64,000 nt of DNA from Citrobacter sp. JGM124 (GTDB lineage: Bacteria; Pseudomonadota; Gammaproteobacteria; Enterobacterales; Enterobacteriaceae), in contig NZ_JAERJD010000010.1 in the NCBI RefSeq assembly GCF_018257795.1, forward strand, positions 62,001 through 126,000. The letters run 5' to 3'. The position numbers were made by a program, and so were the translations under genes. Positions 10,267 through 22,328 of the stretch are shown here, piece after piece; within the stretch, counting starts at the first letter, position 1, and the number at the start of each line of letters is the position of its first letter. The notes under the pieces are model-generated. The model worked only from the letters and a program-made list of their open reading frames with translations. It was not told where the DNA came from and did no database searches.

Positions 10267-10521
10267 ATGGAAAATCATGAAATCCAGGCCGTGCTGATGG
10301 ATGCACTGCCCCTCGAAGAAGTTCACGTTTCTGGTGACGGTAGTCACTTCCAGGTGATAGCGGTGGGTGAGTTATTCGCCGAGTTAAGTCGCGTAAAAAA
10401 ACAACAAGCAGTTTATGCCCCGTTAATGCCTTTCATTGCTGATAATCGTATGCATGCGGTTTCAATAAAGACTTATACTCCAGCAGAATGGGCTCGTGAT
10501 CGTAAGCTCAGTGGTTTTTAA
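10267..10521 (+). CDS. ibaG: BolA-family protein IbaG
   Basis: 84 residues; a BolA-fold protein with the conserved C-terminal region of the family (IHAVSIKT-like: [14 protein letters not shown]) and an N-terminal histidine motif (SGDGSHFQV). IbaG binds monothiol glutaredoxin with a [2Fe-2S] cluster and is linked to acid resistance. It sits directly upstream of murA, as in E. coli. Confidence 0.95.
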   Translation: MENHEIQAVLMDALPLEEVHVSGDGSHFQVIAVGELFAELSRVKKQQAVYAPLMPFIADNRMHAVSIKTYTPAEWARDRKLSGF

Positions 10522-10559
10522 TCCGTCAGCATAAGTTGATGGCCACTATTTTGATTTAA

Positions 10560-11837
<1,278 letters not shown>

Positions 11838-11885
11838 TCCTGCATTGCAAGTTTGGGCTTGCCTGGACTGAATAATGGATATAGT

Positions 11886-11918
11886 AAAGAGGGGGAGTGT
11901 TTCACACTCCTCTTTTTT
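11886..11918 (+). terminator. Intrinsic terminator after murA
   Basis: GGAGTGT and ACACTCC pair across a short TTC loop, extended by AGAGG against the T-rich CTCTTTTTT, ending in a T6 tract about 50 bases after the murA stop. Confidence 0.85.
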
Positions 11919-12514
11919 ATGCCCGAACTGAGTATTATGCTGTTGTTATACACATTGATATTTTATTTTTATTGTCATCAGGGATGGGGCGTTCGTGAAA
12001 GGTGTTTTTATTCCCGGTTTAATTGCCTTTAAATATGTTTCTGATAACAGTATCGCGCTTACAGTTAATCATTAGTATGAGTGCTATGCATTTTATGACA
12101 GCGTAATATCTTCACAATGGATATATTGCATCTTGCTGTTTTTAAAGTTATTTTAATCTTCCTGAGTACATTTCGTGGCTGGATTCTGATACTGACTTTT
12201 TCAGTAATCAACATGTGATTATTTTTGTTAGTAAGTACAATATTATTATATTAATAAACAGACCAATAATAACTGACAGCTGTCTGCTGTGAATATATCC
12301 TATGAATAGGAACGATTTTTTATTTTCCTTATTTTTATAACATATAGTGATATATGTCCTGATTAAGGATAAATCATCGTGCATAAAAATATAATATTAC
12401 CCAATCGCTTAGGGGGATAACAAAAGCATTGTTATCCCCCCTTAATGGGCGCATCGCACCGGCCTGTGACTGTTTAGCTTAAGGCTAGTAAATTGCGTTA
12501 TTGTGCTGACTGAC
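11919..12514. other. AT-rich non-coding gap between murA and sfsB
   Basis: About 600 bases with no supportable gene. The stretch 11930–12400 is strongly AT-rich with several T/A runs and short inverted repeats. The only striking element is the hairpin at 12412–12440 (listed separately). A 26-codon GTG frame at 11995–12075 was considered and not accepted. Confidence 0.6.
12412..12440. repeat. Perfect 10-bp inverted repeat downstream of sfsB
   Basis: GGGGGATAAC (12412–12421) pairs perfectly with GTTATCCCCC (12431–12440) around the 9-nt loop AAAAGCATT. It lies about 75 bases downstream of the convergent sfsB stop. No T-run follows on either strand, so it is not a standard intrinsic terminator; it could be an mRNA 3'-end stabiliser or a protein site. 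Confidence 0.6.
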
Positions 12515-12844
12515 TCAGCGTGGTGTGTCGTCTTCGCGGGCTATTTCGCTGACGTTTTGGGCGTTCAGCATACTGAGAGTACGAACTTTGCGAATGTGCA
12601 GCGTTCTGTCAATAAACTCATTGGTTCGTGAGTCATGGTAGCGTGATGGCCAGATAAGCCATGGCCTGATCCCCAGTACATCGGCGATAATCAATTCACC
12701 TTTGGGCCAGGGGCGCGTTAGCGTATTGGCGAGTGTTGATGAGCTTAGTCCTGCTTTACGTGACTCAGCGGCCAGTGATGTCCCTTTTTTCCTTAAACCA
12801 GCCACAATATCTGCCGGGTGCCAGTCCACATGTTGACTTGTCAT
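12515..12844 (-). CDS. sfsB: Ner/Nlp-like transcriptional regulator SfsB
   Basis: 109 residues. The first ~75 match E. coli SfsB (HPADIVAGLRKKGTSLAAES, then PWPKGE and IWPSRYHD), a Ner-like helix-turn-helix protein related to phage Mu Ner. E. coli SfsB affects maltose gene expression when overproduced. Here the C-terminal ~30 residues are longer and do not resemble the E. coli tail. It lies between murA and ispB as in E. coli, but with large gaps on both sides, suggesting its own promoter. Confidence 0.9.
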   Translation of the reverse strand: MTSQHVDWHPADIVAGLRKKGTSLAAESRKAGLSSSTLANTLTRPWPKGELIIADVLGIRPWLIWPSRYHDSRTNEFIDRTLHIRKVRTLSMLNAQNVSEIAREDDTPR

Positions 12845-13089
12845 AACTTCTCCCTGTGAGTATCACTATACTTAAATATTGCCAAATAACGATGGCTGTC
12901 AGGGACAGTTATAACACGAAAACATCCAAATGCTTTTTGTAAATATCTGGAGTGATTAAATCTGTGGCATTTCACGCAAATTGCTATGCAATCGATGAAA
13001 ATAAAGGGTGTTAGCGACGAAGATTGTAATAATTGAATTATTTATTGGAAGCTTTAACGCGCCATGAGGCGCGTTAAAGCGAGCAGGAA

Positions 13090-14061
13090 TTAGTGGTCTC
13101 GTTGCACTGACATATGAGCCAGGGCAATCAATGCTTCACGGTAGGGGGTATCAGGAATAACAGCCAGGGCAGCAATCGCTTTGTCTGCTTCTTCTTCTGC
13201 ACGCCGCTGTGTCCACTCCAGAGAGCCACAGGTTGCCATGGCCTCCAGTACAGGCTGCAGCAAATGCCGCCCGTTACCCTGTTCAATCGCCTCTCGGATC
13301 AGCTGAGATTGTTCAGGTGTACCATGACGCATTGCGTGGAGTAGCGGCAGTGTTGGTTTGCCCTCATTGAGGTCATCACCAATACTTTTTCCCAGTGTCT
13401 GTCCATCTGAGCTGTAGTCCAGTAAGTCATCAATTAACTGGAAAGCGGTCCCAAGATAACGCCCATAGTCCTGCAACGCCTTTTCTTGCTCTTCATTGGC
13501 ACCTGCCAGGATGCCGGAACACTGGGATGCTGCTTCAAACAGTCGCGCCGTTTTACTGTAAATAACCCGTAAATAGCTCTCTTCGGTGATATCCGGATCA
13601 TTGCAGTTCATGAGCTGTAAGACCTCACCTTCAGCAATGACATTAACCGCCTCGGACATCACCTCCAGAACTTTAAGGGACCCAAGCTTGGTCATCATCT
13701 GAAAGGCGCGGGTATAGATGAAATCCCCCACAAGCACACTGGCAGCATTACCAAAAGCCGCATTCGCGGTGGCCTTACCACGACGCATATCTGATTCGTC
13801 AACAACATCGTCATGTAGCAGTGTCGCAGTGTGTATAAACTCAATCAGTGCAGCTATGTTGATATGGGCTTTACCCTGGTAGCCCAGTGCTCGTGCCGCA
13901 ATCACAGCAATCATTGGACGGATACGCTTACCGCCACCACTCACAATGTAGTAACCCAATTGATTAATCAGCGAAACGTCTGAGTTCAGCTGTTCCAGGA
14001 TTGACGCATTTACGTCCGCCATATCTTGCGCGGCTAATTCGTTAATTTTTTCTAGGTTCAT
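13090..14061 (-). CDS. ispB: Octaprenyl diphosphate synthase IspB
   Basis: 323 residues. The two aspartate-rich motifs of trans-prenyltransferases are present: LLHDDVVDESD (first) and LIDDLLDYSSD (second), along with the GGGKRIRP substrate motif. It makes the C40 side chain of ubiquinone and menaquinone. It is transcribed away from rplU across a 261-bp shared promoter region, as in E. coli. Confidence 0.98.
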   Translation of the reverse strand: MNLEKINELAAQDMADVNASILEQLNSDVSLINQLGYYIVSGGGKRIRPMIAVIAARALGYQGKAHINIAALIEFIHTATLLHDDVVDESDMRRGKATANAAFGNAASVLVGDFIYTRAFQMMTKLGSLKVLEVMSEAVNVIAEGEVLQLMNCNDPDITEESYLRVIYSKTARLFEAASQCSGILAGANEEQEKALQDYGRYLGTAFQLIDDLLDYSSDGQTLGKSIGDDLNEGKPTLPLLHAMRHGTPEQSQLIREAIEQGNGRHLLQPVLEAMATCGSLEWTQRRAEEEADKAIAALAVIPDTPYREALIALAHMSVQRDH

Positions 14062-14265
14062 CGCAAAAGTCTGGTTTTCGTCCTATTTATTCCGTAATTA
14101 TACGGCATAACAAGAGGGTGTAGGTGAGATACTGTAGTACAGATTGTACTTAAAATACGAGACAGATAAATGGGGTGGCACAGATTGTACTTTTTTTCTC
14201 TGTGGAATAAACAATCGCACTTGTCAAAGCGCCGGGATTTGCGTAATATTCGCGCCCTATTGTGA

Positions 14266-14634
<369 letters not shown>

Positions 14635-14652
14635 TACAGAGGAGCAGATTAA

Positions 14653-14910
<258 letters not shown>

Positions 14911-14936
14911 GTTTCTCGCGTCCTGATAACGGATGT

Positions 14937-14966
14937 AAGCCCCGCAATACATTGCGGGGCTTTTTA
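14937..14966 (+). terminator. Intrinsic terminator after rpmA
   Basis: A GC-rich stem (AAGCCCCGCAA with TTGCGGGGCTT) around a TACA loop, with a T5 tract 25 bases after the rpmA stop. Partial read-through into yhbE–obgE is likely, as these genes follow on the same strand. Confidence 0.85.
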
Positions 14967-15003
14967 CATTCTGCATCCGAAAAATCATACAGGTATAACG
15001 AGC

Positions 15004-17158
<2,155 letters not shown>

Positions 17159-17171
17159 TCGTCTGGATGAG

Positions 17172-17196
17172 AAGGGCCGGTTGAACCGGCCTTTTT
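17172..17196 (+). terminator. Intrinsic terminator between convergent obgE and pmrB
   Basis: AAGGGCCGG pairs with CCGGCCTT around TTGAA, followed by T5. It lies 13 bases after the obgE stop. Confidence 0.85.
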
Positions 17197-17239
17197 ATCT
17201 TTGGTAACGCGAATACGCAGGCATTTTTACTCCGCCGGC

Positions 17240-18295
17240 TTAAATCTTGCCCGGGAACCAACAGCTGGCTAGCAGGCCGCCACTTTGCTGGCAGTTATCC
17301 AGTGTCAGCGAGCCCTGATGTAAATGGATAATACGCTGAACGATATTAAGCCCTAGTCCACTGCCACCATAACGCCTGTCGAGACGCCGGAAAGGCTCTG
17401 TCAGATTCTGACGGTGCTGTTCGGCAATACCTGGCCCCTGATCGCTGATCCTGAGCACCACGCCTTCTGCTTGTTCTGATAACGACAGTTGAATAACGCT
17501 CTGTTCCGGGCCGTAACGGCAGGCATTCTCTAACAGGTTGCGAAGCATCAGACGTAGCAGTATCGCGTCTCCCTGTGTGTTACAGGCGCTTTTAGCGGGC
17601 CAGCTGATAGTTTGCTGGCGCTGAACCGCGAGCTCATCCATTTCCATCCGCAGTGGGCTAATAATATCGTCGCTCCAGTTCAGCGTCTGATAATGGCCAC
17701 TGACTAAAGCTTGTCCGGCTCTGGCCAGCATGAGCAGTTGTTCAATGGTATGCATCAGTTGGTCTGTTCGCTGTAACAGCATTGGTGCTTGCATCACGCC
17801 CTGGTTTACCATCAGCTCCAGATGCAGTTTTATACCCGCAAGAGGGGTTCGTAGTTCATGGGCTGCATCAGCCGTAAACAGGCGCTCTTGTTGCAGTTGG
17901 TTGTCCAGTCGCGCCAGCAGCTGATTAAGCCCGCTGGTTACCGCGACAATCTCTTCCATCCGGGAAAACTCAGGGACAGGGGAAAGATTACTCGGTGAAC
18001 GATGTGCCAAACTGGTTCGTAGATTTTCCAGTGGGCGAGTGATCCAAGTGATAGCCCAGAAAGAAAAAAAGAGAATACAGCTGACCATAACCGCGGAGGG
18101 AATAAGCAAAGAAGCGATGGCTTCGCGGATCTCTGTTTTGATCCTCGCATCACTCACTGAATTTGACAGTGCCTGGTTAACTAAAAAAGCGATTTGTTCC
18201 TGACTTTCATGCCACAACCACAGGATGCTGGCGATTTGAAAAAACAGTAGAATAAATGCCAGTATCGCAATCAGCCGCCAGCGCATGCTGTTCAT
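17240..18295 (-). CDS. pmrB: Sensor histidine kinase PmrB (BasS)
   Basis: 351 residues (E. coli BasS 363). Membrane segments at about 8–27 and 65–86 frame a short periplasmic loop with two ExxE motifs, Glu30–Glu33 and Glu55–Glu58, the arrangement used by Salmonella PmrB to sense ferric iron. A HAMP-like linker follows, then the H-box HELRTPLAG with phospho-acceptor His146, an N-box (NLLENACRYGP) and G-boxes (DQGPGIA, GGSGLGLNIV). It phosphorylates PmrA to activate LPS modification. Its start overlaps the pmrA stop by 4 bases. Confidence 0.93.
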   Translation of the reverse strand: MNSMRWRLIAILAFILLFFQIASILWLWHESQEQIAFLVNQALSNSVSDARIKTEIREAIASLLIPSAVMVSCILFFSFWAITWITRPLENLRTSLAHRSPSNLSPVPEFSRMEEIVAVTSGLNQLLARLDNQLQQERLFTADAAHELRTPLAGIKLHLELMVNQGVMQAPMLLQRTDQLMHTIEQLLMLARAGQALVSGHYQTLNWSDDIISPLRMEMDELAVQRQQTISWPAKSACNTQGDAILLRLMLRNLLENACRYGPEQSVIQLSLSEQAEGVVLRISDQGPGIAEQHRQNLTEPFRRLDRRYGGSGLGLNIVQRIIHLHQGSLTLDNCQQSGGLLASCWFPGKI

Positions 18296-18954
18296 GGCTG
18301 GCTTTCCAGACGGTAACCAATTCCCCGTATTGTTTTGATTCTCTCTTTACCCAGTTTCCGTCGCAGATTGTGAATATGTACCTCGAGCGTGTTGGAACCG
18401 GGATCGTCCTGCCAGCTATAGATATCTTGTTGCAGGGTTTCACGATGGACCGTTTGTCCCAGACGCATCATTAAACGGGTGAGGATTGAAAACTCTTTTG
18501 GTGTAATGTCGACAGCTTGATTATCCAGCACCACTTGTTGTGTCTGAAGATTGAGTGTCAGCCCATTATCTTGTAACAGGTTGTCACTTTGCCCTTGATG
18601 ACGGCGAATGAGTGCCCTGGCACGCGCCTGCAGTTCGATTAAAGCAAAAGGCTTGACCAGATAGTCGTCAGCGCCGGAGTCCAGCCCATTTACGCGATCT
18701 TCGAGTGCATCTCGTGCCGTCAAGATTAAGACCGGGCTTTTGATGCCTTGCTGGCGCCAGTGACGAAGCAGAGTGGCACCATCCTGGTCCGGCAAACCTA
18801 AATCAAGAATGACCAGGCTGTATTCCGCGCTGCGAATAAACAGGTTAGCCTGGGCCGCCGTTGCGGCGAGATCCAGGACGTAGCCTTCGTGGGCGAGAGC
18901 AATAGCCAAGCCTTCTTGTAATAACAGGTCATCTTCGACGATCAACAATTTCAT
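18292..18954 (-). CDS. pmrA: Response regulator PmrA (BasR)
   Basis: 220 residues; OmpR/PhoB-type regulator. The receiver domain has the acidic pair Glu7/Asp8-Asp9, the phospho-acceptor Asp51 (LVILDLGLPDQDG) and Lys101-type KPF motif. The C-terminal winged helix includes TLEVHIHNLRRKLG. It controls lipid A aminoarabinose and phosphoethanolamine genes in relatives. Only 2 bases separate it from the dacB stop upstream, so the two are probably co-transcribed; pmrB overlaps at its 3' end. Confidence 0.94.
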   Translation of the reverse strand: MKLLIVEDDLLLQEGLAIALAHEGYVLDLAATAAQANLFIRSAEYSLVILDLGLPDQDGATLLRHWRQQGIKSPVLILTARDALEDRVNGLDSGADDYLVKPFALIELQARARALIRRHQGQSDNLLQDNGLTLNLQTQQVVLDNQAVDITPKEFSILTRLMMRLGQTVHRETLQQDIYSWQDDPGSNTLEVHIHNLRRKLGKERIKTIRGIGYRLESQP

Positions 18955-18956
18955 CG

Positions 18957-20390
18957 TTAATTATTCTGATAAATGTCTTTATAGAGTCGGCTTTCAAAGC
19001 GAACCAGAGGTATCCGGCGGTTACGCTGGTCTGCTGGTTCAACAGCATAGCCTGAAAGGTACTGTACGAATGCCAGTTTATTGCCACTAGCACTAGTAAT
19101 AAAACCCGCCATATTGTACACCCCTTGTAAGGAGCCTGTTTTCGCTGAGACTTTCCCATCCACACCGGCCTGGTGCAGGCCCGCACGATACTGTAGTGAC
19201 CCATCATACCCGGCTAATGGCAACATTGAGATAATATTGAGTTCACTGTCATTCTGAGCAATATATTGCAGGACTTGTAACATCGTTGCCGGTGCTATCA
19301 GGTTATGGCGTGACAGTCCTGAACCATCCACGACGATACTATTTCCCAAATCGATACCGGCTTTTTGGCGCAATAACTGTCGCACCGCATCTGCCCCTGA
19401 TCGCCAGGTTCCCGGAACCCCAAAGTGTTGATGACCAATGGTTCTGAATACAGTATCTGCAATCATGTTATCTGATTTTTTTAACATGATTTTTAACAGG
19501 TCTTTCAGCGGGGGAGAGGCTTTGCTGGCGATAATGGTGCCCGGTTCATTCGGGTCGGTCTGGCGCAACAGGGTGCCGCTATAACGTATACCTGCTTGTT
19601 CCAGCTCCTTTTTAACAATAGCCCCGGCATAACCTGCACCATCTTGCACTGCGAAAGCCAGAGGCAATGGTTCATCCCGTTGTGGCATACAACCGGTCAG
19701 GGTATAGCGATTTAAATCACCTACGACAACATCCAGTTCACAGTACTGGGTAAGAGGCGAACCTTTTTCCAGGGTTTTAACCTGACTTAAAACGGTAATC
19801 GGGTAATAAGAGGCGATCCGTACATGGGCCAAATCGTTTGGCTGTGGGGCACTATACAAGGAGACGGAAAAACAGTTACGGTCGACTATAGCGGCTGAGG
19901 GCGGGGCGCTGAAACACTGGGTCATATCATTCCAGGGCCAGCCTGGGCCTTTATCATGGCTGGCGAAGACGGATGTATCGATAAGCAAATTCCCTTTAAT
20001 TTGCTCTACCCCGGCTTTTTTCAGGGTAGTCACCATATTACGAATATCCTGACGCGTGAGCGTCGGATCACCACTGAATCTCACCACCAGGTCGCCATCT
20101 AAAATGTTATTCTGAATGGGCGCTTTGCTTTCAAGCGTCGTGGTAAAACGAAAATCAGGCCCTAACTGTAACAGTGCCGCTAATGCAGTTATCACTTTTT
20201 GGGTACTGGCTGGGAGTGCCATCTGCTGGCCGTGATAGTCAATAAGGGGTGAAGAATCACCTACTTTTTGTACCATTAAAGCCAAATTTGCCCCAGCAGG
20301 TAACTGTGACAAGTACTCTTCCACATTGGCAGCTTGAACGTTTAGCGCAATAATTGTGGCTAACCCAGTGATAATTCTAGAAAATCGCAT
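18957..20390 (-). CDS. dacB: D-alanyl-D-alanine carboxypeptidase/endopeptidase PBP4 (DacB)
   Basis: 477 residues from the ATG at 20388–20390, exactly the E. coli length; the frame is open to 20438 but that part is not family-like. A signal peptide ends at NVQA. The peptidase S13 catalytic motifs are Ser62-xx-Lys65 (STQK), SDN in KKSDNMIAD, and KTG in SAKTGSL. This class C penicillin-binding protein trims peptidoglycan cross-links. Divergent from greA, as in E. coli, but here directly followed by pmrA. Confidence 0.97.
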   Translation of the reverse strand: MRFSRIITGLATIIALNVQAANVEEYLSQLPAGANLALMVQKVGDSSPLIDYHGQQMALPASTQKVITALAALLQLGPDFRFTTTLESKAPIQNNILDGDLVVRFSGDPTLTRQDIRNMVTTLKKAGVEQIKGNLLIDTSVFASHDKGPGWPWNDMTQCFSAPPSAAIVDRNCFSVSLYSAPQPNDLAHVRIASYYPITVLSQVKTLEKGSPLTQYCELDVVVGDLNRYTLTGCMPQRDEPLPLAFAVQDGAGYAGAIVKKELEQAGIRYSGTLLRQTDPNEPGTIIASKASPPLKDLLKIMLKKSDNMIADTVFRTIGHQHFGVPGTWRSGADAVRQLLRQKAGIDLGNSIVVDGSGLSRHNLIAPATMLQVLQYIAQNDSELNIISMLPLAGYDGSLQYRAGLHQAGVDGKVSAKTGSLQGVYNMAGFITSASGNKLAFVQYLSGYAVEPADQRNRRIPLVRFESRLYKDIYQNN

Positions 20391-20641
20391 AATCTCGTTG
20401 TAACGGCCTGTAAACATTATCCTCATACTACGGTGCATCCCAGTGCAAAGTAAACGATGACCCTGGGTTAACTCCAGGGTAAAATGGGGAACAATTTGAA
20501 ATCTTCTGCTTGGCTGGGGTATTACCTCGGGCCGTTTTGTTTCATTTGTTGGCAGGGATGGGCATATGGACTCAGGCTACGCACTTGGATTGGCGTGGCG
20601 CGCTAACTAAATCGCACAGAACCGATTTTAAGAGGTATAAA

Positions 20642-21118
20642 ATGCAAGCTATTCCGATGACTTTACGTGGTGCAGAAAAATTACGTGAAGAGCTAAATTT
20701 CCTGAAGTCGGTTCGTCGTCCGGAAATTATCGCCGCTATCGCCGAAGCGCGTGAACATGGTGATTTAAAAGAGAATGCTGAATATCACGCTGCGCGTGAA
20801 CAGCAGGGTTTTTGTGAAGGGCGCATTCAGGATATTGAAGCGAAACTTTCCAACGCTCAAGTGATCGACATCACGAAAATGCCGAATAACGGTCGTGTTA
20901 TTTTCGGGGCAACGGTGACAGTGTTAAATCTCGATACTGAAGAAGAGCTGACTTATCGTATTGTTGGTGATGATGAAGCTGATTTTAAACAGAATCTTAT
21001 TTCTGTTAATTCACCAATAGCACGTGGGCTGGTGGCAAAGGAGTGTGATGATGTTGTTGTGATTCGCACACCAGGTGGTGATGTTGAGTTTGAAATTCTA
21101 AAAGTGGAATATTTATAA
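20642..21118 (+). CDS. greA: Transcript cleavage factor GreA
   Basis: 158 residues from the ATG at 20642 ([18 protein letters not shown]). The N-terminal coiled-coil finger carries the acidic tip Asp41/Glu44 ([17 protein letters not shown]), which enters the RNA polymerase secondary channel to rescue backtracked complexes. The C-terminal FKBP-like domain follows. The frame is open upstream to 20510 but the ribosome site AAGAGG fits the internal start. E. coli greA has a long regulated leader (GraL); the 250-bp gap here could hold one. Confidence 0.97.
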   Translation: MQAIPMTLRGAEKLREELNFLKSVRRPEIIAAIAEAREHGDLKENAEYHAAREQQGFCEGRIQDIEAKLSNAQVIDITKMPNNGRVIFGATVTVLNLDTEEELTYRIVGDDEADFKQNLISVNSPIARGLVAKECDDVVVIRTPGGDVEFEILKVEYL

Positions 21119-21159
21119 TTTCAACTATGCTTGCTCAATAGCTTGCGTATTGTAAAGAT

Positions 21160-21185
21160 AAGAAAAAGGCCGCTATGCGGCCTTT
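21160..21185 (-). terminator. Shared terminator between convergent greA and yhbY
   Basis: AAAGGCCGC (21165–21173) and GCGGCCTTT (21177–21185) form a 9-bp stem with a TAT loop. On the minus strand it is followed by a T-rich run, so it is best read as the yhbY terminator, and it probably serves greA too. Confidence 0.8.
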
Positions 21186-21221
21186 AATCAACGGGCAGAG
21201 CGTGGCATTTTGCACACGTCT

Positions 21222-21515
21222 TTATTTTGGCAGAGAAACTTTGCGATCTTTAGTCGGACGATAAAGAACAAGCGTTTTTCCGATAACCTGTACATTACAG
21301 GCCTTTGTTTCACGTACGATAGCGTCAACGATCAAGGCTTTTGTTTCGCGATCTTCAGTTGCGACCTTCACCTTGATTAATTCATGATGCTCAAGCGCTT
21401 GTTCTATTTCGGCCAGTACCCCTTCGGTCAGACCATTATTGCCAAGCATAACGACTGGTTTGAGTGGGTGAGCAAGACCTTTGAGGTGCTGTTTTTGTTT
21501 AGTACTAAGATTCAT
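21222..21515 (-). CDS. yhbY: RNA-binding ribosome assembly protein YhbY
   Basis: 97 residues from the ATG at 21513–21515 (MNLSTKQKQHLKGLAHPLKP), the E. coli length; the longer frame to 21554 lacks family similarity. It is a single CRM domain with the conserved GxxG loop (LGNNGLTEG). It binds pre-50S particles. It is divergent from rlmE. Confidence 0.95.
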   Translation of the reverse strand: MNLSTKQKQHLKGLAHPLKPVVMLGNNGLTEGVLAEIEQALEHHELIKVKVATEDRETKALIVDAIVRETKACNVQVIGKTLVLYRPTKDRKVSLPK

Positions 21516-21642
21516 CGTATATTTTTGCTTACGTTGGGATTGAAAACGGTTCATTCTACCGCCATCTCCAGTGTATAGCCAAATTGGCTGTGATGATTTT
21601 TACACAGCCTGCCGCTCACGATGAACAACGTTGGATAATGAG

Positions 21643-22272
21643 ATGACAGGTAAAAAGCGTTCTGCCAGCTCCAGTCGCTGGCTCCAGGAACACTTTAGCG
21701 ATAAATATGTTCTTCAGGCACAGAAAAAGGGGCTTCGCTCCCGAGCCTGGTTTAAGCTTGATGAAATACAACAAAGTGACAAACTTTTTAAGCCAGGAAT
21801 GACTATTGTTGATCTTGGTGCTGCTCCAGGCGGTTGGTCTCAGTATGTTGTGACTGAAATCGGGAGTCAGGGAAGAATCATCGCTTGCGATCTATTACCG
21901 ATGGATCCTATTGTTGGTGTAGATTTCCTTCAAGGTGATTTTCGTGACGAGCTTGTGGTTAAAGCTCTGTTGGAACGCGTTGGTGATAGTAAGGTTCAGG
22001 TTGTCATGTCCGATATGGCACCGAATATGAGCGGGACACCAGCCGTCGATATCCCCCGCTCAATGTATCTGGTAGAGCTGGCACTTGAAATGTGCCGTGA
22101 TGTGCTGGCTCCGGGTGGTAGTTTTGTAGTGAAAGTGTTCCAGGGCGAAGGATTCGATGAATACCTGCGAGAAATTCGCTCCCTGTTTACGAAAGTAAAA
22201 GTTCGTAAACCGGACTCTTCTCGTGCCCGCTCACGTGAAGTGTACATTGTAGCGACCGGGCGTAAACTATAG
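21643..22272 (+). CDS. rlmE: 23S rRNA U2552 2'-O-methyltransferase RlmE (RrmJ/FtsJ)
   Basis: 209 residues from the ATG at 21643, the E. coli length. The SAM-binding motif [11 protein letters not shown] and the K-D-K-E catalytic set (Lys in [10 protein letters not shown], Asp in MSDMAPN, Lys in SFVVKVFQG, Glu in [10 protein letters not shown]) are present. It methylates U2552 in the 50S A-loop. It precedes ftsH on the same strand. Confidence 0.97.
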   Translation: MTGKKRSASSSRWLQEHFSDKYVLQAQKKGLRSRAWFKLDEIQQSDKLFKPGMTIVDLGAAPGGWSQYVVTEIGSQGRIIACDLLPMDPIVGVDFLQGDFRDELVVKALLERVGDSKVQVVMSDMAPNMSGTPAVDIPRSMYLVELALEMCRDVLAPGGSFVVKVFQGEGFDEYLREIRSLFTKVKVRKPDSSRARSREVYIVATGRKL

Positions 22273-22328
22273 TACCCTGACGCTGTTTGTTAACACAGTT
22301 GTAATGTGAGGTTAATCCCTTGAGTGAC

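Noticed and set aside
11995-12075. 26-codon GTG frame starting MKGVFIPGLIAFK in the murA–sfsB gap
   Set aside because: Weak start codon, no clear ribosome site, AT-rich surroundings and no recognisable relative; such frames are expected by chance.
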